This document shows, piece by piece, positions 12,784 to 22,614 of a DNA stretch of 64,000 bases. The notes below the pieces were generated by a model, which saw only the letters and a list, made by a program, of their open reading frames with translations, did not search any database and was not told where the DNA came from. The position numbers were made by a program, and so were the translations under genes. How positions within the stretch are numbered: the first letter of the stretch is position 1; each line of letters begins with the position of its first letter. Location of the stretch: positions 277,967,416-278,031,415 of the forward strand of contig NC_066583.1 in assembly GCF_024323335.1 (NCBI RefSeq), read 5' to 3'. The DNA comes from Lathyrus oleraceus. Its lineage: Eukaryota; Streptophyta; Magnoliopsida; Fabales; Fabaceae.

Positions 12784-13631
12784 TCATATGCCCATTGATC
12801 TAGTATGGCCATCATGCTTCTGCTGCGCAAGAGGCTTTGTCAGTGGGTCAACTATATTGTCAAGTGTAGGTACTTTACATATTTTCACATCTCCTCTATC
12901 TATTATCTCTCGAATGAGATGATAACGCCTAAGTATGTGTTTGGATCGTTGGTGAGATCTAGGCTCCTTGGCTTGTGCGATAGCACCATTGTTATCATAA
13001 TAGAGACCAATGGGATCCACAATGCTAGGGACTATGCCAAGTTCACTAATGAACTTTTTGATCCAAACAACTCCCTTTTCTGCATTTGAGGCAGCAATAT
13101 ACTCGGCCTCGGTTGTAGAATCAGCAACTGTATCTTGCTTTGAACTTTTCAAGCTCACAGCGCCATCATTTCAGCAAAACAGATAACCATTGGAATCATT
13201 CATATTAAAGCGTCTCAGCACCTTGTCTATGTACTCTGACTTAGGCCAAGCATTTTATGATCTATCTCTATAGATTCTGATTCCTAATATATAGGCTGCT
13301 TCACCTAGGTCCTTCATAGATAAGCATTTCCCCACCCAAGACTTTGCTTGTTGCAGGGTAGGGATATCGTTTCCAATAAGTAATATGTCATCTACATATA
13401 ATACCAGGAATACGATCATGCTCCCACTAACCTTCTTGTAGACACAAGGCTCATCTTCGTTCTTGATGAATCCATATTGTTTTACTGTTTCATCAAAACG
13501 AAGATTCCATGAGTAGGTCACAAGCTCATCTTGATCCATGAGTAATACATCACCTTGATCAGATATATCTCAGGTAGGTGACGTATCCTGCCTGACCTAC
13601 GCTGGTCTTGTTCTACTTGAGCAGGTTGCTC
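12784..13631 (-). pseudogene. RT and RNase H remnants of element B pol
   Basis: The minus-strand ORF 13539-13255 holds the C-terminal RT part, with the YVDDILLIGND catalytic box and a CLSMKDLGEAAYILGIRIYR segment. ORF 13158-12784 holds the RNase H, with the copia signatures DSTTEAEYIAAS, LYYDNNGAIAQA and RSKHILRRYHLIREI. The N-terminal half of RT is missing before DQDELVTYSWNLRFDE, and another block is missing between RRFNMN and the RNase H. A stop and a frame break separate the two ORFs. Both deletion junctions match those in element A. Confidence 0.88.
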
Positions 13632-14227
13632 TTACACAACTACTTGTGTTTCCTGCTCCAATTCCTCCATAGGTGTGTCGATGCTTTGTGATTCTTGAAT
13701 TTCTTCAAGCTCTACTTTCCTCCCACTGGTTCCTTTGGAAATAAAATTATTTTCTAGGAAAACTCCAGTTCGAGCGACAAACACTTTGCCCTCAGAAGGA
13801 TTGTAGAAGTAATACCCTCTTGTTTCTTTAGGATACCCCACAAATAAGCATTTGTAAGATTTGGGCTCAAGCTTAGTTGAAATTTGTCGTTTCACATAAA
13901 CCTCGCAACCCCAAATCTTTATGTAAGACATATGTGGTTTCTTACCACTCCATATCTCATATGGTGTCTTCTCAACCTTTTTGGATGGAACACGGTTAAA
14001 GTGTGTAAGCTGCTGTCAATGTCCCCAAAAGGAGTTTGGAAGATCGACGTGACTCATCATGGATCGGACCATGTCTAACAGGGTTCGATTTCTTCTCTCA
14101 GATGCACCATTCCATTGGGGTGTTCCAGGAGGAGTAAGTTGGGATAGGATCCCACACTCTTTCAGATGGATCAAACTCTAGGCTTAAATACTCACCACCT
14201 CGATCTGATCGAAGAGTTTTAATATTC
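13632..14227 (-). pseudogene. Integrase remnants of element B
   Basis: ORF 13931-13632 is the integrase C-terminal region (IWGCEVYVKRQ..., CLFVGYPKETRGYYFYNP) of copia Pol. Upstream bases 13940-14220 encode pieces of the catalytic core (minus strand: LRSDRGGEYLSLEF, then a TPQWNGASERRNR-like segment) broken by frameshifts. The zinc-binding N-terminus and first catalytic Asp are absent. Relative to A, about 352 bp is missing, with CCAACT at both ends of the lost segment, a microhomology deletion. Confidence 0.85.
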
Positions 14228-14655
14228 TTACCTAGTTGGTTTTAACTCGTTAGGTTTCACCCTTTTAGTATTAATGTTATTAATAGGCATTTTGAGATCA
14301 AGGACATATAGTCCATTGCTCACTTGTGCAGTAGCATAGAATATATCATTCAAATAAATTGAGCAACAATTGTTCTTTATTATGAATGAAAAACCAAACT
14401 TGTCCAAACAAGAAATGGAAATAATATTCCTGCTAATTGCAGATACATAATAACAGTTCTCTAACTGAATTATAAAACCACTAGGTAAAGTTAATAAGAT
14501 CCTACGGCTAAAGTAGCAACCTTTTGCTCCATTGCCAACTCGTAGGTCAACTTCACCTTTTGCCAAATCTCTACTCCTTTTCAGCCCCTGCACATTTGTA
14601 CAAATGTGAGAACCGCATCCAGTATCTAATACCCATGATGCAGAAGTAGATAAAT
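14228..14655 (-). pseudogene. Protease/pre-integrase remnant of element B
   Basis: The minus strand continues from gag through an aspartic-protease-like region. The DTGCGSH site is encoded near 14600-14640 but is out of frame with gag because of a short insertion that creates a stop at the end of gag. ORF 14593-14228 then gives the downstream protease body (LENCYYVSAISRNIISISCL, NNCCSIYLNDIFYATAQVSN). It ends at the microhomology deletion that removes the GAG-pre-integrase zinc motif seen in A at 36320-36445. Confidence 0.82.
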
Positions 14656-15528
14656 TTATTTAATAACAAAAATACCTGAAGTTGAAGTCTCTACTCCATT
14701 CTTCGTATCTTCCAGGTACTTTGGGCAGTTTCTCTTCCAATGTCCGGTCTTACCGCAATGGAAGCAGGTGCCTTCTTTTGCTATGCCTCCATTAGGCTTC
14801 AAAGCATCAACAGTGGGTTTGGGTTTGGCAACTTCCTTGCCCTTCCCTTTATCACCATGCTTAGTGGGCCTTTTGTTCTGTCTCTTTCCATTTCCGATCA
14901 TCAGAATGGACTTCCCTTTTGACTTCAGATTCTGCTCGGCAGTTCTTAACATGGCGAGCAGTTCAGGAAGAGATTTGTCCATATCAATTATATTGAAATT
15001 TAGGACAAATTGACTGAAACTATCTGGCAACGATTGCAAGATCAAATCAGTCGCAAGTTCCTTTTCGAGGGGAAAACCCAATCTCTCAAGGTTTTCCACA
15101 TACCCAATCATCTTGAGTACATGGGGACCTACAGGGGCTCCCTCAGCTAACTTGCTTTGAAAAAGGGCTTTTGAAACCTCAAACCTCTCATGCCTTGCTT
15201 GCTCTTGATAGAGCAACTTCAGGTGTTCGATCATATCGAACGCTGACATGTTCTCATGTTGCTTTTGCAATTCTGAGTTCATGGTAGCTAGCATGAGACA
15301 AGCAGTTTCATTGGCATCATCGACATGCTTCTTATAAGCATCTCTTTCTGCCTTAGGTGCAGAACTAGGAGGTTCCTCTTCAGGAACAGGAGTCTCCAAG
15401 ACATACAGCTTTTTATCATGTTTAAGGACAATCCTCAGGTTTCGGTGCCAATCCAGGAAATTTGTCCCAAACAATTTTTCCTTGTCAAGGATTGATCGCA
15501 AGATGTTGTTAGAGGTGTTTGCTGTCAT
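14656..15528 (-). CDS. gag: Copia Gag protein of element B (290 aa)
   Basis: An intact Gag ORF. The N-terminal two thirds is the helical capsid-type region of copia Gag (UBN2/retrotran_gag_2 family), with LFGTNFLDWHRNLRIVLK near residue 20, ETACLMLATMNSELQ near 95 and ELATDLILQSLPDSFSQFV near 160. A basic Lys-rich linker (about 200-240) leads to one CX2CX4HX4C zinc knuckle, CFHCGKTGHWKRNC, near 255-268. Gag should assemble cytoplasmic particles and bind element RNA. The ATG context and following codons are identical in A (19893). It ends with a stop about 15 residues before the protease active site, whereas A reads through there, so the family's original gag-pol was probably one frame. With pol broken, B could move only with enzymes from another copy. 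Confidence 0.9.
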   Translation of the reverse strand: MTANTSNNILRSILDKEKLFGTNFLDWHRNLRIVLKHDKKLYVLETPVPEEEPPSSAPKAERDAYKKHVDDANETACLMLATMNSELQKQHENMSAFDMIEHLKLLYQEQARHERFEVSKALFQSKLAEGAPVGPHVLKMIGYVENLERLGFPLEKELATDLILQSLPDSFSQFVLNFNIIDMDKSLPELLAMLRTAEQNLKSKGKSILMIGNGKRQNKRPTKHGDKGKGKEVAKPKPTVDALKPNGGIAKEGTCFHCGKTGHWKRNCPKYLEDTKNGVETSTSGIFVIK

Positions 15529-15704
15529 GGTTATCTACATAAGGATTAAGAAAATATAAGTATCATTGACATATTTAATTAGGCCTTTAATCAAATATGC
15601 TCCCACTATTTTACTCAAAACAAATGACCCTCATCATTTGATTCGGAAAATCCCGTTGGAAGATTTTCTAGTGGGTCGAGATCCATATTTCACTTCGTTC
15701 TAAG

Positions 15705-15718
15705 TCCGCGTAGGCGGA
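15705..15718. repeat. Leader dyad with CTAC core (element B)
   Basis: TCCGCGTAGGCGGA has perfect 5-bp arms around GTAG. The equivalent in A (19702-19715) has one arm mismatch. A related dyad, TCGCCTACGCGA, is in A at 19450-19461. Confidence 0.6.
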
Positions 15719-15873
15719 TTACACAAAACTAGGTTATTTAGGTAGGAACTCCTTCCAGTTGTATCTCATACAACTCTCGAAAATTTCAGTTTGGTTGAAT
15801 AACTCCTTATTCCAATCCATCATATGGATTATTCCCAACTCTTGCTTCTAAAACATATATGATATTATTATAA

Positions 15874-16213
15874 TTAAGTTTGACCCATTGTCTTAGCAGT
15901 TGGATATTACAATTATCCCATCGCACCTTACTAATATAGAACATGCACCTCGCTTTGGCGAAACCTACATTATCCGATACTAGTCTTGATCAGTGCTAAA
16001 ACTTGGAAAGCAAACATATATAATATCATCATAATTTGTTTAGTTAAGTTTGACCCATTGTTTTAGCAGTTGGATATTACAATTATCCCATCGCACCTTA
16101 CTAATATAGAACATGCACCTCGCTTTGGCGAAACCTACATTATCCGATACTAGTCTTGATGAGTGCTAAAACTTGGAAAGCATAAACTTAATATTTTAGT
16201 TTGAGGGAATTGC
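15874..16213 (-). repeat. Tandem duplication of about 170 bp in the leader of B
   Basis: TTAAGTTTGACCCATTG and the following 130 or so bases, up to ACTTGGAAAGC, occur twice, with starts at 15874 and 16044 (170-bp offset). A has one copy (about 19400-19555). The two copies differ by few bases, so the duplication is recent. Confidence 0.85.
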
Positions 16214-16779
16214 AATTATTATGATCTCACCGGCTTGTTTATCATATAAATCGTCTCTCACATGCATCAACATACATTCACATGCATCAACATACATACA
16301 AACAAAATGAAACAGTTATGGCCCCTAGCACAATTGTTCTCCCAAGCCAATGAGAGAACCTAAGCTAACCTACAACGATCTAAGCTTCTCCAAGCAAGAT
16401 CTTCAAGGTTGTCCTCCTTTAATATTGAATTCTTCTCTAAGCTTCTCCAAGCAAGATCTTCAAGATTGTCCTCTTTTGATATTGAAATCTTCTCTTTCTT
16501 CATAACATTGTCTTCTTCTCTTTATTCATAACATTACATTCCAGAAGAAACTCGTTTTACATACGAGGGTTTGAGATGAGAAAAGAAGTTACATTAAGAG
16601 ATCAAAAGGAGAGGCACGACACGCAGGTCGTATTTAAAAACCCAAAACAAAATAAAGGACAACTAAGGCCATAACTGATCACCACAAGGCAATAATAATA
16701 AACACATTGTTATTATTAAATTTTAATTCCTTTAATTAATTAAAACCAAATTAAATTTCGGCGACCGATCACACTACGC

Positions 16780-16845
16780 AGAGTTAGCCAGGGGTTCCGC
16801 TGCCCGGTCAGCGGACGGGGTCAAGGGGCAGCGCCCCTGTCCAAA
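16780..16845. repeat. GC-rich double hairpin insertion in the leader of B
   Basis: TCCGCTG-CCCGGT-CAGCGGA and GGGGCAGCGCCCC lie next to each other in an otherwise A/T-rich leader. The corresponding position of A (about 11095-11180) lacks both, so this is a B-specific insertion or an A-specific loss. Confidence 0.7.
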
Positions 16846-16944
16846 ATTTTAATGAACAATTCATTTGAAATGGACATTGTTTTGCATGAACACAACCCTT
16901 GCGTAGTCACAAAGCAGGAACCCCAAAATTTTGATTCTGGGAGT

Positions 16945-17059
16945 GTGACGACCGTCACAGGCGTGTGACGACCGTCACAGGCAATGTGAGTGTGACGACC
17001 GTCATGGGCGTGTTACGACTGTCACGCATCCAGTTTGTTACGCCTGTTACGCTCGTCAC
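16945..17059. repeat. GTGACGNNCGTCAC palindrome array in the leader of B
   Basis: Dyads start at 16945 and 16965 (20 bp apart), then 16992 and 17012 (20 bp apart), then overlapping degenerate copies at 17037 and 17046. The consensus has 6-bp arms around a variable 2-nt centre. The site is flanked by the same leader sequence (CGGCACAAGGGTTGTG-like text) that flanks the unrelated GTTAACCGGTTAAC array in A. Confidence 0.92.
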
Positions 17060-17602
17060 ACGAGCTTCACGCGGCCAAACTAATAGGACTTTGAAACAGT
17101 CTACGGACCTCTTCCAAAAAGCCCTAAATTCACAACTTCTTGATGGCACAACCCTTGCGCCGTCACCAACCCTAATGTGCCAATTTCAGACCGTCAAACA
17201 CACCTCGATTGTTGATTCAGTATGATTGATCAACAGGTCATTGCTTCACCATACTAATGTCGGATTCCGAAGCAAATGACCATTGATCGCTCAAAGGAAA
17301 ATAATCATTTAGTGTTCGAATGAACGAAACAGAAACAGTATATCACATATACCGTATTTTGCATTAGGATTACTTATATCATATATAAGTTGATCGGTCT
17401 CAATTGCGTAACCTATGGACGATCGATGTATCGCTGCTTCACCATACTAATGTCGGATTCCGAAGCATAGTCAACATCAATCATCCAACTCGTACACTCA
17501 TGATGCCAAATTTAATTACTCGTTTAATTAATTGATTCATTCTGTCTTTTAATCATATTAATACAGAAAATAAACAGCTATCCGAGTCATGGTTTCGTAA
17601 GT

Positions 17603-17615
17603 GGCTCTGATACCA
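17603..17615 (-). other. Primer-binding site of element B, initiator Met-tRNA
   Basis: The plus strand GGCTCTGATACCA is the complement of TGGTATCAGAGCC, one base before the 5' LTR end at 17617. Confidence 0.92.
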
Positions 17616-17616
17616 C

Positions 17617-19030
17617 TGAAGGAGAATTGCGGTCCAAAACGCAGCGGAAATTAAAATTTCTCCTTTAGAGATCCTTACGAATGGTCATGATCAGTGATAG
17701 AATATTTACCTCTTGTGATGATCGAAACCTTTGGTGCAGATCTCTTGTGACGATCAAAACCTTTGATGCAGATCTCTTGTGATGATCAAAACCTTTGATG
17801 CAGATCCACGAAACGATCACGAATGTTGAACAATGACAACGTCTCTACTCAGTCCACACGAACGGATTCCTTCACTCTCAGTGCTAGCTGGTACGAATGA
17901 AGGCTTTGAGTGAGAGAGAGAGAGAGAGAGAGTGAAAACGAAAAGAATGCAACCGCAAATTTTTGCTTCTGCACAAGGGTTCTATTTATAGAACCACTTG
18001 TGTGGGCTTCAAGCTAAAAGCCCACTTAAGTGTATTTTGGCCCATATCTTACAATATGCCCAAAATCACTTAAGCTCATGGTACCTTACCATATTTCGTA
18101 TTCTACTCAAGTACATCGTACCTTACGATGCTCTATAACTCACTTAAGGGCACCGTACCTTACGGTATTCCTTAGTTACTCTATCTCTCATCAATCCGTC
18201 CTTTGTGTGTGACCCTGTAGGTTTTCGCGGCATTGGCAATTATATTAAATCATGTATTTAACATAATAAACAGTGAGCGGTATCTAGCAACACATCACTG
18301 CTACCCAAGACACGAAAATGTCAAGTGATCTGACAATTCCTTCTGTGATAATAATTATGTGTATAATTACCCTTTTGCCCTTATGTCTATATTGAACACA
18401 AGGCATAGACCGTGTCATCCTTGTCCAGTTCAATATTGGGCCCATAGACATTTATCCTGTTATGCAGGATGGGCAAATTCCATCTAGGTCACTCATGTCC
18501 CTCAGCATGCTTTGTGGAGTACCCATCAACTATCTTTATGGTTATTCAGTTACGGACAACGTTGGATCAGCAATAAAGCACTCGACTCTACATCTAGGAT
18601 CCATAGTGGTTTCAGGTCGAAGAGTGGAATACACTATTATCACCATGAGAATAACTTATGACACCTTGCATAACTTTCTATATAGTATTCTCATAGCGGG
18701 TCAATCCGGTATAAATATTACTCCTAATATTCATACCTATGTTTAAGACTTGATAACTCTTTATCCATGATCCATGAGATGTGATCATCAGTCTACAAAC
18801 GTAATAGTCTTAATGCTTTAATGTTATCCCACTTCACACTAAAGCTCGACTACGGATACTTTAGGAATAGTGTCCTTATGTTTAATGTGTTCTCATGATT
18901 AAGTCACACTTAATACATTAAACGGACTATCTATTCCAGGGACTTTATTAATCAACCACAATAAAGAGAATGCCTTTTATTATTCGATACAAGTACCAAA
19001 ATGTATTGGCCTCTAGGGCTTACACCAACA
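17617..19030 (-). repeat. 5' LTR of copia element B
   Basis: 1414 bp, nearly identical to 11339-12748. The minus-strand TATA box TATAAATAG is at 17982-17990. It is followed on the right by the TSD CCTCT and the resumed leader of A. Confidence 0.93.
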
Positions 19031-19892
19031 CCTCTCTCTTAATCTCCCAAATGTAACTTCTTTTCTCATCTCACTCCCTCGTATGTAAAACGAGTTTCTT
19101 TTGTAATGTAATGATATGAAGAAAGCAAAGAAGTCAGTGCCAAAGGAGGACAACCTTAAAGATCTTGCTTGGAGAAGCTTAGATCGTTGTAGGTTAGCTT
19201 AGGTTCTCTCATTGACTTGGGAGAACAATTGCGCTAGGGGCCATAACTGTTTCATTTTATTTATATGTATGTTGATGCATGTGAATGTATGTTAATGCAT
19301 GTGAATGTATGTTGATGCATGTGAGAGATAGTTTATATGATAAACAAGCTGGTGAGATCAGAAAAATTGCAATTCCCTCAAATTAAATATTAAGTTTATG
19401 CTTTCCAAGTTTTAACACTCATCAAGACTAGTATCGAATAATGTAGGTTTCGCCTACGCGAGGTGCATGTTCTATATTAGTAAGGTGCGATGGGATAATT
19501 GTAATATCCAACTGTTAAAATAATGGATCAAACTTAACTAAACAAATTATAATAAGATTATATATATGTTTAGAAGCAAGAGTTGGGAATGATCCATATG
19601 ATGGATTGGAATAAGGAGTTATTCACCCAACTGAAATTTTCGAGAGTTGTATGAGATACAATTGGAAGGAGTTCCTACCTAAATAACCTAGTTTTGTGTA
19701 ATCCACCTACGCGGACTTAGAACGAAGTAAAATATGGATCTCGACCCACTAGAAAATCTTCCAACGGGATTTTCCGAATCAAATGATGAGGGTCATTTAT
19801 TTTGAATAAAATAGTGGGAGCATATTTAATTAAAGGCCTAATTAAATATGTCAATGATACTTATATTTTCATTAATCCTTATGTAGATTACC

Positions 19893-20592
19893 ATGACAGC
19901 AAACACCTCTAATAACGTCCTGCGATCAATCCTTGATAAAGAAAAATTGTCTGGGACAAATTTTCTGGATTGGCACCGAAACCTGAGGATTGTCCTCAAA
20001 CATGATAAAAAGCTGTATGTCTTGGAGACACCTGTTCCTGAAGAGGAACCTCCTAGTTCTGCACCTAAGGCAGAAAGAGATGCTTATAAGAAGCATGTCG
20101 ATGATGCCAATGAAACTGCTTGTCTCATGCTAGCTACCATAAACTCAGAATTGCAAAAGCAACATGAGAACATGGCAGCGTTCGATATGATCGAACACCT
20201 GAAAATGCTCTATCAAGAGCAAGCAAGGCATGAGAGGTTTGAAGTTTCAAAAGCCCTTTTTCAAGGCAAGTTAGCTGAGGGAGCCCCTGTAGGTCCCCAT
20301 GTGCTCAAGATGATTGGGTATGTGGAAAACCTTGAGAGATTGGGTTTTCCCCTCGAAAAGGAACTTGCGACTGATTTGATCTTGCAATCGTTGCTAGATA
20401 TTTCAGTCAATTTGTCCTAAATTTCAATATGATTGATATGGACAAATCGCTTCCTGAACTGCTCGCCATGTTAAGAACTGCCGAGCAGAATCTGAAGTCA
20501 AAAGGGAAGTCCATTATGATGATCGGAAATGGAAAGAGACAAAACAAAAGGCCCACTAAGCAGGGTGATAAAGGGAAAGGCAAGGAAGTTGC
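19893..20592 (+). pseudogene. gag: Gag of copia element A, 5' part, frameshifted and split by element C
   Basis: Starts MTANTSNNVLRSILDKEKLS, the same start as intact Gag in B. The first 170 codons match B closely. A one-base deletion near 20399 (GATATTTCAG against GATAGTTTCAG in B) ends the frame at 20420. The remaining Gag codons continue in the next frame (20429-20592) up to the Lys-rich GKGKEV segment, where element C is inserted with the TSD GTTGC. The zinc knuckle resumes at 35718 on the other side of C. The Gag of A is therefore doubly inactivated. Confidence 0.92.
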
Positions 20593-20731
20593 TGTCATAC
20601 CCCAAAATTTGCCCATTAATATTTCAAGACATTTTTCAGGGCACTCCGACTCATTTTTATGACACTGATCTTAAAGGAACAAAGGCCCAGCTCACGAGTG
20701 GCCCAATCCAGAAAATGGCCCAAACTGGCCT

Positions 20732-20819
20732 GCTCGCTAGGCGAGCAAATCCTTCGCCTAGCGAACGTTCGCTGCACGCTCGCCTAGCGAACGTTCGTTA
20801 CACGCTCGCCTAGCGAAGC
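20732..20819. repeat. CTA-core palindrome cluster in U3 of C
   Basis: GCTCGC-TAG-GCGAGC (20732-20746), TTCGC-CTA-GCGAA (20753-20765), AGCGAACGTTCGCT (20760-20773), then two more CGCCTAGCG dyads centred at 20785 and 20811. Centres are spaced 20, 26 and 26 bp. It lies 60-150 bp upstream of the TATA box and is repeated in the 3' LTR at about 33859-33946. Confidence 0.88.
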
Positions 20820-20879
20820 TGGCAGATAACAGAAAATTCTGGGCTTCACTCTGAGCCCATTAGGTCATGAAAAAGGCAT

Positions 20880-20887
20880 TATAAATA
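20880..20887 (+). promoter_or_regulatory. TATA box of the element C 5' LTR
   Basis: TATAAATA, conserved in the 3' LTR (near 34007). The sequence just upstream is the palindrome cluster; downstream is a leader with repeated AACCCTA motifs. Confidence 0.7.
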
Positions 20888-21302
20888 CCACAACTCCAGT
20901 CAGAAAGAAAACGGAAAAAGGACGAAAGGAGAACCCTAGCAAGCAAACCCTAGCGCTCACAGACGGAAAACCCTGGAGGCTAACCCTGAGAATTCCGAGT
21001 AACCCTAAAGGAAACCTGAAGGAAAAGCCGGCGGCAGCAAGGTCACTTCCGCTCAATTCGATCCGACCGGCCAATTCAAGGTTACAATTCGATTACAAAC
21101 AGGTTGGCATTGCTATTACTACCTTATGTTCTTAATTTGCACATGGTATCATGATTGAATTTATGAAACTATCTTAAGTTTTACATATGAATTTAAGTAT
21201 GCATGAACATCTGAATGTCTAACCACATAATCTCTGTAATGAATGCTATAAGGTGTGAAGCTTGCTGCCATTATATCGTTATTAAAACCGGAATCCGCAG
21301 CC

Positions 21303-21365
21303 GCTCGCTAGCACATCGCTAAGCGAGCATGCAACGAGTGTTCGCTAAGACTTCGCTAGGCGAAG
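21303..21365. repeat. Second CTA-core palindrome cluster in the LTR of C
   Basis: TCGC-TAA-GCGA followed by GC (21316-21328) and CTTCGC-TAG-GCGAAG (21351-21365), with a GCTCGCTAGC half-copy before them. The arms differ from the upstream cluster while the TAG/CTA centre is kept. Confidence 0.8.
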
Positions 21366-22596
21366 CAGGAGCGAACGCGACAGCAGCCGACTTTTCTGTT
21401 CTGACTTTTGCCCACCTGTCATGTTTTTATCATAGCCATGCATTGTTTATCTGACCCTACTGCTGTTTTGGTTTCTTTTGTGGTGTAATTCTCGATTGCA
21501 CCCTGATTTGGTATTCTGACATGTTTGCTGAGTTTTGCAAAGGTTCACACATCGCCGGGAAAGCTAGCTAGATAGGTATTCCACTTTATTTGTGGGATGC
21601 CCTTTGTGGAGTTTCACCCTAAATTACCTAATTAATTTTAATGTATTAATTTTAATGTGGAGATCCACCCTCAATTACTTAGCTGATTTTAATGTATTGA
21701 TTTTAATGTGGAGATTCATCCTAATTGCCTAATTGATTGTAAAATACGGCCTTTAAATATGTGATCTTGGACCTCTCTTTGCTGCCCTACGGTATTACGG
21801 TATAACAGTCGTGTCCCGCGAATGTAGGGATACACTTAGCAAAGACCCTTCGGTTAAATCATCATAAAATAAATCATGGTCCCTCAGATGTTGCCTTCGA
21901 AAATACGATTTTGTTCCTCGATGACCCTTCGGTGTAGCCTACGGTTAAATGATGATCGTCCCTTCGAATGCTAAGGTATCCTTACAACTGTTGCCTTCAA
22001 TGACCTATCGATGACCCTACAATGACCCTTTTACATCCAAAGGATAAAACTACTTACTTCTCAATAGTAAGGACAGTTTTACCCTCATAAGGATAGGAAA
22101 TGCCCATAACGACCTTAGGAAGGTATAACTCTCAATTACTGGATCATAACCTAAAACATTTTCCACCCCTCACACTTTGCAAGTCCTAGAAAATCACCAC
22201 TTGGTATACATTCATACTAGAATCATTACCAAGTTATATTTTTCTAAACTGTTTTTCAAAATCAAACGAGATAAATACTTTGTATACATTCATACGAGAA
22301 TCATTACAAAGTTAAACTCTCTTTTTGAAACATTTTAAAACAATTCACCAACACTTTTCAGATAAAAATATAAGTGATCCAGCAATTAAGAGCCCATGGA
22401 TAACCATGGATACAAAGGGTGCTAATACCTTCCCTTTGTATAATGTACCTCCCGAACCCAAAATCTAATTAAGATCTTTCCTGTTCTTTTCCACCTTTCC
22501 TTATTGGATAAAAGAAAAGTCGGTGGCGACTCTTGCTATCCGCGACATTACGATAAAAAGCAAAATACCCCAAGTCAGTTCACCGTATGACAGAAC

Positions 22597-22614
22597 TGGT
22601 GACTCTGCTGGGGA
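22597..22614 (+). other. Primer-binding site of element C
   Basis: TGGTGACTCTGCTGGGGA lies four bases after the LTR end. It resembles the PBS reported for Ogre elements, which is matched to tRNA-Arg. The exact tRNA was not checked. Confidence 0.75.

Larger units (their letters stand above)
11339..19030 (-). mobile_element. Ty1/copia retrotransposon "B", nested inverted in the leader of A
   Basis: A complete minus-strand element of the same family as A, with the exact TSD CCTCT (11334-11338 and 19031-19035). It has LTRs of 1410 and 1414 bp, an initiator-Met PBS, a leader with a different palindrome array, an intact 290-codon gag, decayed protease/integrase, RT with a large deletion, RNase H, and a PPT (GTGGGAGAT on the minus strand at 12749-12757). 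The host sequence is A's own leader (conserved in B near 16560-16640), proving insertion of one family member into another. Confidence 0.95.
20593..22592 (+). repeat. 5' LTR of element C
   Basis: From TGTCATACCCCAAAATTTGC to CACCGTATGACA. It carries palindrome clusters (20732-20819, 21303-21365), a TATA box (20880), a GTGCTAATACCTTCCC block near 22420 and GGTGGCGACTC near 22523. Very similar to 33720-35717. Confidence 0.95.

Noticed and set aside
20529..20813. ORF running from copia gag into the LTR of C, with ARRAN/SLHAR-like repeats
   Set aside because: Crosses the insertion junction. The repeats come from the CGCCTAGCG dyads.
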